NCBI RefSeq assembly: GCF_024609785.1
Contig: NZ_JANHJQ010000002.1
Span: 1 to 64,000, forward strand
Reading direction: 5' to 3'
Length of the DNA stretch: 64,000 nt
From: Pseudalkalibacillus decolorationis
Lineage (GTDB): Bacteria > Bacillota > Bacilli > Bacillales > Fictibacillaceae
Below, piece by piece: positions 1-9,558 of the stretch; the first letter of the stretch is position 1; the number at the start of each line of letters is the position of its first letter. The notes under the pieces are model-generated. The model made no database searches. It had not been told where the DNA came from and saw only the letters and a program-made list of their open reading frames with translations. The position numbers were made by a program, and so were the translations under genes.

Positions 1-215
1 ATGAAACATATATGGCTGACTTATCCATACATTTGATGCATTTCATTAGATGTATCGAGTGAAAAGCTTAGAAATAACAAGAATAACGGAGAAAATCCTT
101 ACTTTATAGAGGGAGTATAAAAATACTTTCTATAGTATAAGTGCAACTAAGGCGATCGCCAAGTTTTCTTTATATTTCTAACAGATGTAATTCACTTGAG
201 TGATTCCTGTCTCTC

Positions 216-347
216 TTACAATAGTTTGCTTAAATGTTTATCTTCTATCTTTTTTTCAATTAATTCCATATCTTTTTGGCTGTTTATTAAATTTTTTCTA
301 TTCTCTATGACTAATTCCTTAAATGAAATTTTTCTTCGTTTCCTCAT
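216..347 (-). CDS. FbpB-like small basic protein (43 aa)
   Basis: The minus strand encodes 43 residues beginning MRKRRKISFKELVIENRKN and ending KHLSKLL, behind a good ribosome binding site (AAAGGAG, 9 bases before the ATG). Composition and the pattern basic N-terminus, SFKELVIENR, then IEKKIEDKH match the FbpB family of Fur-regulated basic proteins, which in Bacillus subtilis act with the FsrA small RNA to spare iron. It has no membrane segment. I see no convincing Fur box upstream, so iron control is taken from the family only. It stands alone. The plus-strand reading frame over the same bases is its shadow. Confidence 0.72.
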   Translation of the reverse strand: MRKRRKISFKELVIENRKNLINSQKDMELIEKKIEDKHLSKLL

Positions 348-473
348 TCGTATCAACTCCTTTAAAACTATTCTATCATCTATTATTCCCCAAAATTGAA
401 TTAATTATTACAATTTTATGAATATTCTACCCATTGGTATAAATGGTTTTTAGGGTGAATGTTGCGAAGGAGA

Positions 474-674
474 TCACTCCCTCCTTGATTCAAACGTACC
501 TTTTTCTTTTATGCTAAAGTAATCAGCCTTTTCATTCACGATCAAGTGATCCAGAACGTCAATCCCGAGAATCTTCCCAGCTTCAACCAATCGGTTCGTA
601 ACCTCAATATCTTCTCGAAATGGTTTCGTATCCTTTCTCCGGTGCTGGTGACTGACAATGATGGATGAAAGCGT
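474..674 (-). pseudogene. RadC (JAB/MPN domain) C-terminal remnant
   Basis: The minus strand reads SSIIVSHQHRRKD, then FREDIEVTNRLVEAGKILGI, then DVLDHLIVNEK and a stop, the C-terminal third of RadC-family DNA repair proteins. The family's metal-site motif HNHPSGD is degraded to HQHRRKD, and an in-frame stop lies immediately upstream, so nothing N-terminal remains. It is a relic with no expected function. Confidence 0.75.
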
Positions 675-1025
675 TTACACCTCAAAATGATGTTGGATTT
701 TTGCGGGGTAGCCAAACCAATTAATCCTAAGACTACGCCAATACCGCCTAACCAGATCGGGCCTTAAAAAACTCGATCACTACCAAACGACCAAATCTTT
801 ATTGAAACTCCAAAAGGAATTCCAAGAGTGTTCTTATTTATCAGAGCTGCCGTCTGCATTGAAGGTTGTACGATCAAGATTAAAATACGCAAAAAAGTTG
901 GTTTACAAGTTTAAAAGTGTCTAAGTATCATTGACAAATCACATCATTTGAAACAATATTTAGAAAAACGTGAATCTTTCATCAAAAAGGTTCATTCAAA
1001 TCAATTTTTAAAGGGAGAATCTCAA
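675..1025. other. Gene-poor stretch before the first regulator
   Basis: No intact gene is visible. Short plus-strand frames near 780-920 read like the end of a helical protein but cannot be assigned. The ribosome binding site AAGGGAG of the next gene lies at its end. Confidence 0.4.
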
Positions 1026-2426
1026 ATGGATGCAAATCAATATACTTCAGAGTACCTGACGTCGTCAGCCGACTATGTAGATTGGCTTGAGGAGATCATC
1101 GGTTCGATCAATGATGGGATTCTCGTCATTGACAAACAAGGGGTCGTTCGATTGATCAATGATGAATACACGAAGATAACGAGTGTGAGGAAGAAAGACA
1201 TCATTGGTCGATATCTGAGAGATGTACGTAAAGGAGCCATGTTAACCGAGACGTTAAAAGATGGAAAAAGAAGATCAGGGATATATCGTAAGGAAGGAAC
1301 CACTGAATATGTCGTGGACATGGCCCCTGTATATCGACAAGGTGAAATTGTAGGGGCCGTTTCTGTTTGCAAAAGCTTGACTGAGGTCCATTACTTGACG
1401 AAAGAGCTTAAACAAAGTCGTGAAATGATCGCAAAATTGGAAAACACGTTTGGGCACATATATCAAGCTAGGTATACGTTTGACGACATCATCGGGAATG
1501 AAGCAGGTCTTAGGGCACCGGTAAATATAGCCAGAAAAGCAACTCAATCAAACTTGAATATCCTTATACAAGGAGAAAGCGGCACAGGAAAAGAACTGCT
1601 GGCCCATGCGATTCATCATGGAAGTTCTCGTGTGAATTTTCCATTTGTACCGGTCAATTGTACTGCAATTCCTTCATCCCTCCTCGAAAGTGAACTGTTC
1701 GGTTATGAGGAAGGTTCGTTTACAAACTCCAAAAAAGGCGGAAAGATCGGGTTATTTGAATTAGCACATAACGGGACGATATTTTTAGACGAGATCGGGG
1801 AACTGCCTATGGATCTTCAGGCTAAACTTCTTAGAGTCCTACAGGATGGAAGGATTCGAAAGATTGGAAGCATACGAGAGCAAGAAGTCGATGTACGTTT
1901 AATATGTGCAACGAACAAAAATTTGGGGACCATGGTCGGGAAACAAAGGTTCAGGGAAGACTTATATTACCGATTGAACGGGGTACAAATTTTGATTCCT
2001 CCTTTACGAGAACGAAAAAGCGATCTTACCGATTTGATCAATAAATTCCTTCCCGGCGGCAGTACTTCACAACATTGGAACTTGAATGAAGAGGTATTGG
2101 ACGCATTTTCACGTTACAATTGGCCGGGCAATGTCCGTGAACTGTATAATGCTCTCAACTATGCGGTTAATATGACGGACAATGACTCGATTGAGCTTCA
2201 TCATCTACCTGAAACGATACGAAGGCAGAGCACCGTCCCAAAGGCTAGTGATTCCGAAAAAACGTTGAAAGAAATCCTTCAAACAACGGAACAGGAAATT
2301 ATTATTGAAACCGTAAAATCCTTCGGAAACACCCTTCACGGAAAAAAGCAGGCGGCAAAAAAACTAGGCATTTCACTGGCAACCTTGTATAACAAGCTGA
2401 ATCAGTCAACGGTTTCTAATAAATAA
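1026..2426 (+). CDS. Sigma-54 enhancer-binding protein, PAS-AAA+-Fis, with altered GAFTGA loop
   Basis: This is a 466-residue transcriptional activator. The ATG at 1026 is chosen because AAGGGAG sits 8 bases before it; the frame stays open upstream without a better site. A PAS sensor spans about residues 15-120 (LVIDKQGVVRLIND). The AAA+ domain spans about 150-385, with Walker A GESGTGKE at 183-190 and Walker B IFLDEI at 252-257. A Fis-type helix-turn-helix lies at the C-terminus (KKQAAKKLGISLATLYNKL). The sigma-54-contacting GAFTGA loop reads GSFTNS at 230-235, while the other three regulators here are canonical. The adjacent sigma-54 promoter at 2562 makes the CitMHS/AtuA operon its likely target. 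The ligand is unknown but is probably the transported acid. Confidence 0.88.
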   Translation: MDANQYTSEYLTSSADYVDWLEEIIGSINDGILVIDKQGVVRLINDEYTKITSVRKKDIIGRYLRDVRKGAMLTETLKDGKRRSGIYRKEGTTEYVVDMAPVYRQGEIVGAVSVCKSLTEVHYLTKELKQSREMIAKLENTFGHIYQARYTFDDIIGNEAGLRAPVNIARKATQSNLNILIQGESGTGKELLAHAIHHGSSRVNFPFVPVNCTAIPSSLLESELFGYEEGSFTNSKKGGKIGLFELAHNGTIFLDEIGELPMDLQAKLLRVLQDGRIRKIGSIREQEVDVRLICATNKNLGTMVGKQRFREDLYYRLNGVQILIPPLRERKSDLTDLINKFLPGGSTSQHWNLNEEVLDAFSRYNWPGNVRELYNALNYAVNMTDNDSIELHHLPETIRRQSTVPKASDSEKTLKEILQTTEQEIIIETVKSFGNTLHGKKQAAKKLGISLATLYNKLNQSTVSNK

Positions 2427-2454
2427 GAATAGGGTTCCAGTATATTAGAAACAT

Positions 2455-2468
2455 TGATAACGCTTACA
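2455..2468 (+). promoter_or_regulatory. Candidate cre site (CcpA)
   Basis: TGATAACGCTTACA fits the degenerate cre consensus TGWNANCGNTNWCA. It lies about 100 bases upstream of the sigma-54 promoter at 2562, so it could impose glucose repression on the CitMHS/AtuA operon. No binding data exist. Confidence 0.5.
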
Positions 2469-2536
2469 TTCATAACTGTGAGAAAACTAAACTGGTTATA
2501 AATGGTTTCAACTTTTTAGAATTCTGAGAAGAAAAG

Positions 2537-2561
2537 TCCTTGTATTACAAGGATTTTTTTT
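2537..2561 (+). terminator. Rho-independent terminator of the first regulator
   Basis: Stem TCCTTGT/ACAAGGA with a 3-base loop is followed by a run of nine T. It ends directly at the sigma-54 promoter, separating regulator from target operon. Confidence 0.75.
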
Positions 2562-2577
2562 TGGCATCATTCTTGCA
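2562..2577 (+). promoter_or_regulatory. Sigma-54 (-24/-12) promoter
   Basis: TGGCATCATTCTTGCA has GG and GC at the exact spacing of the sigma-54 consensus TGGCACGNNNNTTGCW. It precedes the broken esterase and the CitMHS-AtuA genes. Confidence 0.85.
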
Positions 2578-2614
2578 ATTTACTAATAAAACGAAAGAAA
2601 GGAAGGCAGAATTC

Positions 2615-3020
2615 ATGAAGATAAAAGTGCTGTACATGTGAGTGGTTTTTACTTTAGTCATTTGTATGGTGACATCACTTTATGAGGTATCGGCTGTTAA
2701 ATCTGAAGATACAACAGTTATCCCGGCGCCGATGACCTAATGATTACGTACTTTGATGGTGAAAACGGAAACTGGTTGACCACAAAAAATCCTGAGCAGT
2801 TAGAAGTTGCAGGTGGATTGTCGAATGGTCTAGCACCGTTTTCTTGGAGTACCGAAGACAATCAAAAAGGCTGGTATCAGATTCAACGTTTGCAGTTGGT
2901 GTGTCAAACGGTGGTTACGTAGTCCGTTATGCCTGGGAGAATGATGGTAAGGATGGGGAACCGACCCTCTATGATGGAGGAATTGATTGGGAAGGTGTTT
3001 TGTGGAGAGCAGTTGTTAGA
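2615..3020 (+). pseudogene. Broken secreted alpha/beta-hydrolase (esterase) gene
   Basis: A good ribosome binding site (AAAGGAAGG) and ATG at 2615 open a frame that hits a stop after about eight codons. Downstream, other frames continue a recognisable protein: a hydrophobic signal-like stretch, then ITYFDGENGNWLTT, then after a frameshift near 2890 the text [19 protein letters not shown] and [21 protein letters not shown] is a nucleophile elbow of serine esterases and hydrolases, and the surrounding words recall secreted hydroxyacid-ester hydrolases. Only the N-terminal part exists before the transporter gene. It is the first position of the sigma-54 operon, which suggests that ester hydrolysis once supplied the acid taken up by the transporter. 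Confidence 0.6.
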
Positions 3021-3038
3021 ATTATAAGGGGGGATCAC

Positions 3039-4337
3039 ATGCTTTCATTGATTGGATTTTTGATTATTGCTGTTTTGTTGTATTTAGTATTGTCAAAGAA
3101 AACCTCGATTCATTTTGCTTTGGTCGTTGTTCCCATCGTTTTCGGATTGATCGCAGGATTTAATTTCATTGAACTTGGGGAATTTATGGGTTCGGGATTA
3201 TCTGGGATAGCACAAACCGGGATCATGCTTACGTTTGCTGTTCTGTTTTTCGGGATTATGTTTGATGCAGGATTATTTGACCCGATTATTAAAAAGGTAA
3301 TCAATATTGCCGGAGGAGATCCGGTAAAAATTGCTGTAGGCACAGCAGTTATCGCGATGGTATCACATCTTGACGGTTCTGGTTCAAGTACCTTCTTGAT
3401 CACGATATCCGCACTTCTTCCTATTTATCATGCGTTGAAGATGAGTCCAGTTACACTAGCGGCGATCGCAGCATTAAGTGCTGGCACTATGAACATGGTA
3501 CCGTGGGGAGGGCCGACGATAAGGGCTGCAACAGCATTGGAGGTTGATGTAATCGAACTATATTCTCCAATGATACCTGTGCAGATTGTCGGGTTGATTT
3601 GTGTATTGCTTGCAAGTTTCTGGTTAGGGAAAAAAGAGAGAGAACGGGTAGGCGTAAATAAGGAACTGCCGAAGGAAATCACGAAAGGGCAAGATAGTCA
3701 GGAAGACGAAGATACGAAACGCCCGAAAATGTTCATTCCAAATCTACTCCTGACTGTTGCTGTCATCGTTGTTTTAGTAATGGGGACGATACCATTGGCA
3801 ATTCCATTCGTTATTGGTGTTCCATTGGCACTCATGTTGAATTACCGTACGGTTTCCATGCAGCAAAAAAGAATAGAGGCACATGCCAAAGGTGCGATCT
3901 ATACATCTTCGGTCATTTTCTCTGCAGGAATCTTCACAGGAATATTATCTGGTACAGGTATGATTGAAGCGATGGCAGACACATTGGCTTCTGGTATTCC
4001 GGCAGGATGGGGGCAGTCGTTGCCAATATTACTTGCTTTTTTATCAATGCCATTAAGTTTAGTTTTTGATCCGGATTCCTTTTATTTCGGCGTACTTCCT
4101 GTATTAAGTGTGACGGCAGAAACATTCGGGGTTGAACCGGTAACAATGGGAAGGGCGGCTATATTAGGACAGATGACAGTTGGCTTTCCAGTTAGTCCTC
4201 TTACAGGATCCACATGGCTGCTGGTTGGTTTAGCAGGCATCCATTTAGGAGATTTACAAAAAAAGGCGATTCCGCTTGCCTTTGGGATAACTGTCGTAAT
4301 GGCTATTGTGGCATTACTTATGGGTCTTTTAAACTAA
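3039..4337 (+). CDS. CitMHS-family carboxylate transporter
   Basis: This is a 432-residue integral membrane protein with about 11-12 hydrophobic segments and the family signatures [30 protein letters not shown] and [10 protein letters not shown]. CitMHS proteins import citrate or similar carboxylates, complexed with a divalent metal, together with protons. The start at 3039 follows AAGGGGGG. The same frame is open further upstream only because it reads through the remains of the broken esterase. It is followed by AtuA-like genes and driven by the sigma-54 promoter at 2562. It is paralogous to the transporter at 48873, but its cargo need not be citrate because no CitST-type system adjoins it. 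Confidence 0.85.
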   Translation: MLSLIGFLIIAVLLYLVLSKKTSIHFALVVVPIVFGLIAGFNFIELGEFMGSGLSGIAQTGIMLTFAVLFFGIMFDAGLFDPIIKKVINIAGGDPVKIAVGTAVIAMVSHLDGSGSSTFLITISALLPIYHALKMSPVTLAAIAALSAGTMNMVPWGGPTIRAATALEVDVIELYSPMIPVQIVGLICVLLASFWLGKKERERVGVNKELPKEITKGQDSQEDEDTKRPKMFIPNLLLTVAVIVVLVMGTIPLAIPFVIGVPLALMLNYRTVSMQQKRIEAHAKGAIYTSSVIFSAGIFTGILSGTGMIEAMADTLASGIPAGWGQSLPILLAFLSMPLSLVFDPDSFYFGVLPVLSVTAETFGVEPVTMGRAAILGQMTVGFPVSPLTGSTWLLVGLAGIHLGDLQKKAIPLAFGITVVMAIVALLMGLLN

Positions 4338-4430
4338 TAGTATTGATGACATCATAATCAATGTATAATCGTTCATTTTATATCAAGTATTAAGGCTACT
4401 ACGATATTATTTTGACTTAAGGAGGATACG

Positions 4431-5759
4431 ATGTTACGAATCGGGTCAGGTGCCGGTTTTTCGGGTGACCGTATAGAACCAGCTGAAGTATTATTGGAAC
4501 ATGCAAATTTGGACTATTTAGTTATGGAATGTTTGGCTGAACGAACAATAGCGTTAGCACAACAACAAAAATCACACGACGTTAACGGCGGATACGATCC
4601 TTTACTTAAAAAAAGGATCAAGAGGATTTTACCGTTACTTGTCAAACAAAATGTCCGCTTGATCACTAACATGGGTGCGGCAAATCCGATTGCTGGTGCA
4701 GAAAAGATCATCGAAATCGCAAAAGAATTGAACTTGCCTTGTAAAGTAGCAGCAGTAACAGGTGACGATGTATCCAATCTGATTGATAAAAAGACAACTG
4801 CTTGGGAGAGTGATCGAACGTTATCGACTTACGAACCGATCCTATCGGCCAATGCCTATCTCGGAATTGATGCTTTGCTGCCTGCCCTTGAAACAGATGC
4901 TACGATCATCATTACCGGAAGGGTGGCCGATCCGTCGCTTTTCCTTGCACCGATAGTGTATCATTTTAATTGGTCAAGAGATGACTATGAGAAGTTAGGA
5001 AGAGGAACGGTAATCGGGCATTTGCTTGAATGTGCAGGTCAAATTAGCGGGGGATATTTTGCAGATCCAGGTAAAAAAGATGTCCCGGATCTTGCCAATA
5101 TCGGATTTCCTTATTCAGAGATCGATTCGGATGGGACGGCAGTCATTACAAAGGTGGAAGGGACAGGGGGACTAATTAACCTTAACACGGTCAAAGAACA
5201 ATTATTGTATGAAGTTCATAATCCAGCTGAATATAAGACACCGGATGTTACGGCTGACTTTTCTACTGTCCACATGAAAGAAATCGGTGAAAATCAGGTT
5301 CAGGTTTGGAACGGAAGCGGAAAAAAGCAACCAGAAACGTTAAAGGTTTCCGTTGGTTATCATGCCGGTTATTTAGGGGTAGGTGAGATTTCGTACGCAG
5401 GATCTAATGCCCTGTCCCGCGCTGAACTTGCAGCAGATATTTTAAAAGAAAGGTTATCGAAGCATATACCTGATTTACGTGTCGATTTCATCGGTGTATC
5501 TTCCGTACATCGGACACATTTTTGGAACGGAAATCCTTATGAAGTAAGGTTGCGTATTGCAGGACAATGTCCGACGGAAGAAATCGCGAGGCTGATCGGG
5601 GAAGAAGTGGAAGCATTGTATACAAACGGCCCGGCCGGAGGCGGCGGTGCCCGAAAAAGAGTCACCGAATCGATCGGGGTCGTTTCCAGTTTCATTTCCA
5701 GAGAATGGATCAAGCCGAATGTCTCGTTGAAGGAGTGGGGTATCAATGAAACTATATGA
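4431..5759 (+). CDS. AtuA family protein (DUF1446)
   Basis: This is a 442-residue soluble protein whose beginning, LRIGSGAGFSGDRIEPAEVL, with later TNMGAANP, VTGDDV, IITGRVADPSLFLAP and GPAGGGGARK, identifies the AtuA/DUF1446 family, named for acyclic terpene utilisation in Pseudomonas. The biochemical role of the family is not settled. It usually accompanies acyl-CoA or hydroxyacid catabolism genes and transporters. The start has AAGGAGG 5 bases upstream. It overlaps the next gene by 14 bases, indicating tight translational coupling. Its partner here is a small separate ferredoxin-fold protein that is fused to AtuA in some relatives. Confidence 0.85.
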   Translation: MLRIGSGAGFSGDRIEPAEVLLEHANLDYLVMECLAERTIALAQQQKSHDVNGGYDPLLKKRIKRILPLLVKQNVRLITNMGAANPIAGAEKIIEIAKELNLPCKVAAVTGDDVSNLIDKKTTAWESDRTLSTYEPILSANAYLGIDALLPALETDATIIITGRVADPSLFLAPIVYHFNWSRDDYEKLGRGTVIGHLLECAGQISGGYFADPGKKDVPDLANIGFPYSEIDSDGTAVITKVEGTGGLINLNTVKEQLLYEVHNPAEYKTPDVTADFSTVHMKEIGENQVQVWNGSGKKQPETLKVSVGYHAGYLGVGEISYAGSNALSRAELAADILKERLSKHIPDLRVDFIGVSSVHRTHFWNGNPYEVRLRIAGQCPTEEIARLIGEEVEALYTNGPAGGGGARKRVTESIGVVSSFISREWIKPNVSLKEWGINETI

Positions 5760-6048
5760 AGTCGCCCACAGCAGGGCTGGAGATAAAGGAGATATCCTAA
5801 ATCTGTCTCTTATACCTTATGATGAAAAGGACTATGAACGATTACGCGAAAAAATAACTGCCTCAGAAGTGAAAAATCATTTACAGAACATTGTCCAAGG
5901 TGAAGTGATCCGCTATGAACTTCCTCATATCAAAGCTTTCAATTTTGTCTGTCACCAAAGTTTACTAGGCGGTGTAACGACCTCATTGTCAATGGATACG
6001 CACGGTAAAAGCTTAAGCAGTGCTTTGTTGGAGATGGAAATCGATTAA
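5746..6048 (+). CDS. AtuA-associated C-terminal ferredoxin-fold protein
   Basis: This 100-residue protein with the signature AHSRAGDKGDILNLSLIPY corresponds to the domain found at the C-terminus of long AtuA proteins. It starts inside the end of the AtuA gene (14-base overlap, GGAG before the ATG), so the two are almost certainly made as a complex. No cofactor motif, such as clustered Cys, is visible. The role is inferred from the partner. Confidence 0.8.
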   Translation: MKLYEVAHSRAGDKGDILNLSLIPYDEKDYERLREKITASEVKNHLQNIVQGEVIRYELPHIKAFNFVCHQSLLGGVTTSLSMDTHGKSLSSALLEMEID

Positions 6049-6145
6049 ATACACAGATCAAGATCAGGCGTAAGAGTGATGGGTTTTTTATCTTATAATC
6101 AGATCATTTCAAAAACTACGTAATGGAAAGGGAAAAAGTTGATAA

Positions 6146-8191
6146 ATGAACAAATCTACCATCTTTGTGATTACAAAAAAAGTTTCGGTTTACTATGCCT
6201 TCAGGGACAAGCTCAGGGAAATCTTCGGCAGTGACATTCAATTGGCCAGTAACCATTTTCCTCCGGTCAATATGAATGACATCGATTTGATTCTTTCTTC
6301 AGGGTCTCGTGAATTGGAGGCGGAATTTGTTGAAGGGAGAAACGATGATCCCCCTTTGTTGACTGCCAACCGATCGATTGATTTTTCTAAACTGGAAAAA
6401 CTATTGGAGCTTCCCTCAGGTGTTCATTGCCTTCTGGTTAGTAATGAATCCCAAATAGCCAAGGATTCGGTGGAGTTTCTAGAGAGGATGGGATTTGATC
6501 ATCTATATTTTACTCCGTATTCTCCGGACATGAGTCCGTTGCCCCCATTAGAGGGGATTGAAATTGCAATTACACACGGTTTATCGGAACTTGTTCCGGC
6601 AGAATTTAAGAGGATCATTGACCTGGGAGATCGAAGTCTTGATTTATCAACCATCTTTGAAATTTCAAGAATACTGCAAGTATCGGTTGATAAGGCCCAT
6701 CTTTTTACCGCTGACTTCTTTCGGAATTTCGTTCGACTCGGCAAAAAATTGGCCTACTCCATTGAAAATGAGAGACATCTGAATGAGCATCTCGAGACGG
6801 TATTAAATGCTGTTCACGAAGGTGTTATCTGGGTTGACCAAAAGGGGATTATTACTGTCTTTAATCAAGAAGCAGGAAGTATACTGGGTGTTAAATGTGA
6901 AAATGCTATTCGTCGTCATCATTCGGAAGTCATTGGTAATTTTAACGTTGACGATGTCTTTAAAACCATGAAAGAATTCCCCAGACAGATCATTCAAATG
7001 CAAGGTTTACAAATATTGATCACAAAAACTCCGATTATGTTGGACGACAGTTTTCTGGGGGCGGTTATCACTTTTCAAGATGTTACACATGTACAACGGC
7101 TGGAACAGGAGATTAGAAAAAAGAAAAAAGAGTCTGGCCTGACAACGAAATACTCCTTTGAAGACGTAATTGGCTGCAGCGTGGCTATTGAGCATACGAA
7201 AGAAATCGCCGAAAAAATAGCCAGGAGCGATTATACGATTCTCATCTCCGGAGAAAGCGGAACAGGAAAAGAAGTATTCGCCCAAGCGATCCATAACTAT
7301 TCGTCAAGAATAGACGGACCCTTCCTCGCTGTCAATTTTGCAGGACTGACACAATCTCTAGCCGAAAGCGAACTTTTCGGCTATGAGGAGGGCGCATTTA
7401 CCGGGGCAAGGAGAGGTGGCAAAACAGGTTTGTTTGAATTGGCTCAAAACGGAACCATCTTTTTAGATGAAATCGGTGATGCACCTCCAAGCATACAAGC
7501 TGCTTTATTAAGGGTGCTTCAAGAAAGACAAGTTATGAGAGTAGGCGGTAGAAAGGTGATACCGATAAATGTCAGGATCATTGCCGCTACAAACAAAGAT
7601 CTTTACCAGATGATTAAGGAAGGAACTTTCAGAGAAGACCTATTTTATCGGTTGAACCAATTGCCTTTGGATATCCCGCCGTTAAGAAAGAGAGGGGAAG
7701 ATATTGAAGTTCTCATGTATCATTTTTTGCGGGAAAGAAACAGTGTGTTGGTTTTAACTCCTGAGTTTGTTGAAGCGATCACCAAATATGAGTGGCCGGG
7801 AAATATTCGTGAATTAGTGGCTTTTATCAATTATCTGACGGTTACCGTCGATGGGAATAGAGTGGGAGTCGAACATCTTCCCCCGCGAATCAAACAAAAA
7901 AACACTGAAGAATTGAATAAAGTCGATTCTACCATCTCTTACCTAAAAAATCAGGGAGACCTGCATCTTTTCATGCAAATATTAGAATGTCTGTCACTCT
8001 ATCAAAACCAAAAATCAGGTCTCGGTAGAGGTTCATTATTGTCCGTCCTTGATCTCTCTGTTTCCGAAGGACAGCTTCGTAGCAAACTTGATACTTTAAG
8101 ACGCTGCGGCTGCGTGCACTCTGGCGTGAAGAAACAGGGAACAAAGATAACAAACTTTGGTTCCGAAGTGCTTAAGAAATTAAAACTGTAG
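6146..8191 (+). CDS. Sigma-54 enhancer-binding protein with PrpR-like N-terminus
   Basis: This is a 681-residue activator. About residues 1-200 resemble the sensory region of PrpR-type regulators, which bind small organic acids. A PAS domain follows at about 210-320 ([18 protein letters not shown]). The AAA+ domain has Walker A GESGTGKE at 369-376, a canonical GAFTGA loop and IFLDEI. The C-terminal 80 residues are not a Fis helix but look like a winged-helix region ([17 protein letters not shown]). It lies between the AtuA operon and the sigma-54 promoter at 8301, so control of iadA-nhaC is the simplest reading. Control of the preceding operon is possible. Confidence 0.87.
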   Translation: MNKSTIFVITKKVSVYYAFRDKLREIFGSDIQLASNHFPPVNMNDIDLILSSGSRELEAEFVEGRNDDPPLLTANRSIDFSKLEKLLELPSGVHCLLVSNESQIAKDSVEFLERMGFDHLYFTPYSPDMSPLPPLEGIEIAITHGLSELVPAEFKRIIDLGDRSLDLSTIFEISRILQVSVDKAHLFTADFFRNFVRLGKKLAYSIENERHLNEHLETVLNAVHEGVIWVDQKGIITVFNQEAGSILGVKCENAIRRHHSEVIGNFNVDDVFKTMKEFPRQIIQMQGLQILITKTPIMLDDSFLGAVITFQDVTHVQRLEQEIRKKKKESGLTTKYSFEDVIGCSVAIEHTKEIAEKIARSDYTILISGESGTGKEVFAQAIHNYSSRIDGPFLAVNFAGLTQSLAESELFGYEEGAFTGARRGGKTGLFELAQNGTIFLDEIGDAPPSIQAALLRVLQERQVMRVGGRKVIPINVRIIAATNKDLYQMIKEGTFREDLFYRLNQLPLDIPPLRKRGEDIEVLMYHFLRERNSVLVLTPEFVEAITKYEWPGNIRELVAFINYLTVTVDGNRVGVEHLPPRIKQKNTEELNKVDSTISYLKNQGDLHLFMQILECLSLYQNQKSGLGRGSLLSVLDLSVSEGQLRSKLDTLRRCGCVHSGVKKQGTKITNFGSEVLKKLKL

Positions 8192-8224
8192 TTTTTCCTT
8201 TTTGGGAGAAACTACAGTTTTTTA
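8183..8224 (+). terminator. Rho-independent terminator
   Basis: The inverted repeat AAACTGTAGTTT...AAACTACAGTTT is followed by T residues and overlaps the stop codon of the regulator. Confidence 0.8.
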
Positions 8225-8236
8225 GGATTCGGCACT

Positions 8237-8257
8237 ACCTAAAAATTAACCTAAAAA
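8237..8257 (+). repeat. Possible upstream activator sites, direct repeat ACCTAAAAA
   Basis: ACCTAAAAA occurs at 8237 and 8249, 12 bases apart and about 50-60 bases before the sigma-54 promoter. The position suits an enhancer-binding protein, but the motif is short and AT-rich. Confidence 0.25.
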
Positions 8258-8300
8258 CAATTAATTGCTAAATATTCATGAAATTTCGGTTATGTTAGTT

Positions 8301-8316
8301 TGGCATGAAAATTGCA
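8301..8316 (+). promoter_or_regulatory. Sigma-54 (-24/-12) promoter of iadA-nhaC
   Basis: TGGCATGAAAATTGCA has exact sigma-54 geometry, 70 bases upstream of the iadA start. Confidence 0.87.
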
Positions 8317-8385
8317 TATTATTTATACAGCCGCCTATTTATACTAGCTTTCGTCATAACACAAAATAACAAAAGGAGACAAAAT

Positions 8386-9537
8386 ATGATCACGCTTATA
8401 AAAAACGGAGAAATTTATGCACCGGAGTATCTGGGACGCCAATCCATTCTTTTAATCGGCGGGGAAATTGTAAAAATCGGAGAGATGAATGAGAACAAGT
8501 TGCTTGATCTTGATTTGGAAGTTCAATTGGTGGATGCAGAGGGTTCAATTGTTGTCCCCGGTTTGATTGATCCCCATGTCCATTTAATCGGTGGGGGAGG
8601 AGAAGGCGGATTCTCAACGAGAACGCCTGAATTACAGCTGAGTGAAATTATAAAATCCGGAATCACTACTGTTGTCGGTTGTTTGGGGACGGACGGTACG
8701 ACACGACATATGACTTCATTATTGGCTAAAGCGAAGGGGTTGGAAGAAGAGGGGGTTACAGCTTATATATACACAGGAAATTATCATATTCCTACACCAA
8801 CAATTACGTCATCCGTTAAAGATGATGTCATTCTTATTGACAAGGTGATTGGTGCTGGTGAAATTGCCATATCGGACTCACGGTCAGCCCAACCTTCTCT
8901 TCATGAAGTCGGAAAGCTGGTTGCGGAAGCACGGATAGGCGGGTTACTCAGCAACAAAGCGGGTGTCACTCATTTTCATGTTGGTCCAGGAAAAGATCGT
9001 TTAACATTTTTGCATCGACTTTTAGAAGAATACGAGATTCCGGCATCCAAGCTTTATGCTACTCATATTATGCGAAGCAGGGAGTTGATGGATGATGCCA
9101 TTTCTTTATCTCAAAAAGGCGCTTTCGTAGATATTACGGCTGATGAAACAACAGGAGAATGGATTAAATATTTTAAAGAAAACGGTGGAGAATTAGAAAG
9201 ACTTACTCTATCCTCGGACGGCAACGGAAGCTTGCCCAAATTTAATGATCAAGGGCAATTGATCGGGATGGGTGTCGCAAGTCCTCATACGTTATACGAG
9301 CAAGTCACTAGGGCAGTGAAGGAGCAGGGGTTACCGTTGACTGAAGTCTTGCGATTCGTAACGCTTAATACTGCCAACGCTCTTTGTTTACCGAAGAAAG
9401 GACGTTTACAGGAAGGGCATGATGCTGATGTTACAATAGTAAACAATGAAACTTTGGAAATAGAGCACGTTTTTGCAAAAGGACGACACATGTTGAAAGA
9501 TCGAAAAACCATTGTAAAAGGAACTTTTGAAAAATAG
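8386..9537 (+). CDS. iadA: Isoaspartyl dipeptidase (beta-aspartyl peptidase)
   Basis: This 383-residue amidohydrolase cleaves beta-aspartyl (isoaspartyl) dipeptides left from damaged proteins. The start at 8386 follows AAAGGAG; the longer upstream frame would begin within the sigma-54 promoter. Diagnostic text includes PGLIDPHVHLIGGGGEGG (metal ligands His64 and His66), VVGCLGTDG, AISDSRSAQP and LSSDGNGS (catalytic Asp). In the E. coli enzyme a carboxylated Lys bridges the two zinc ions (VIGVKCAISDHRS). Here the matching place reads VIGAGEIAISD, so Glu159 or its neighbour must take that role. It is cotranscribed with the NhaC-type antiporter. Confidence 0.9.
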   Translation: MITLIKNGEIYAPEYLGRQSILLIGGEIVKIGEMNENKLLDLDLEVQLVDAEGSIVVPGLIDPHVHLIGGGGEGGFSTRTPELQLSEIIKSGITTVVGCLGTDGTTRHMTSLLAKAKGLEEEGVTAYIYTGNYHIPTPTITSSVKDDVILIDKVIGAGEIAISDSRSAQPSLHEVGKLVAEARIGGLLSNKAGVTHFHVGPGKDRLTFLHRLLEEYEIPASKLYATHIMRSRELMDDAISLSQKGAFVDITADETTGEWIKYFKENGGELERLTLSSDGNGSLPKFNDQGQLIGMGVASPHTLYEQVTRAVKEQGLPLTEVLRFVTLNTANALCLPKKGRLQEGHDADVTIVNNETLEIEHVFAKGRHMLKDRKTIVKGTFEK

Positions 9538-9558
9538 TTATTAGGGAGGTTAACGAAA

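Noticed and set aside
2844-3038. N-terminal extension of the CitMHS protein as an extra domain
   Set aside because: This part reads as the remains of a separate hydrolase, and a strong ribosome binding site directly precedes the ATG at 3039.
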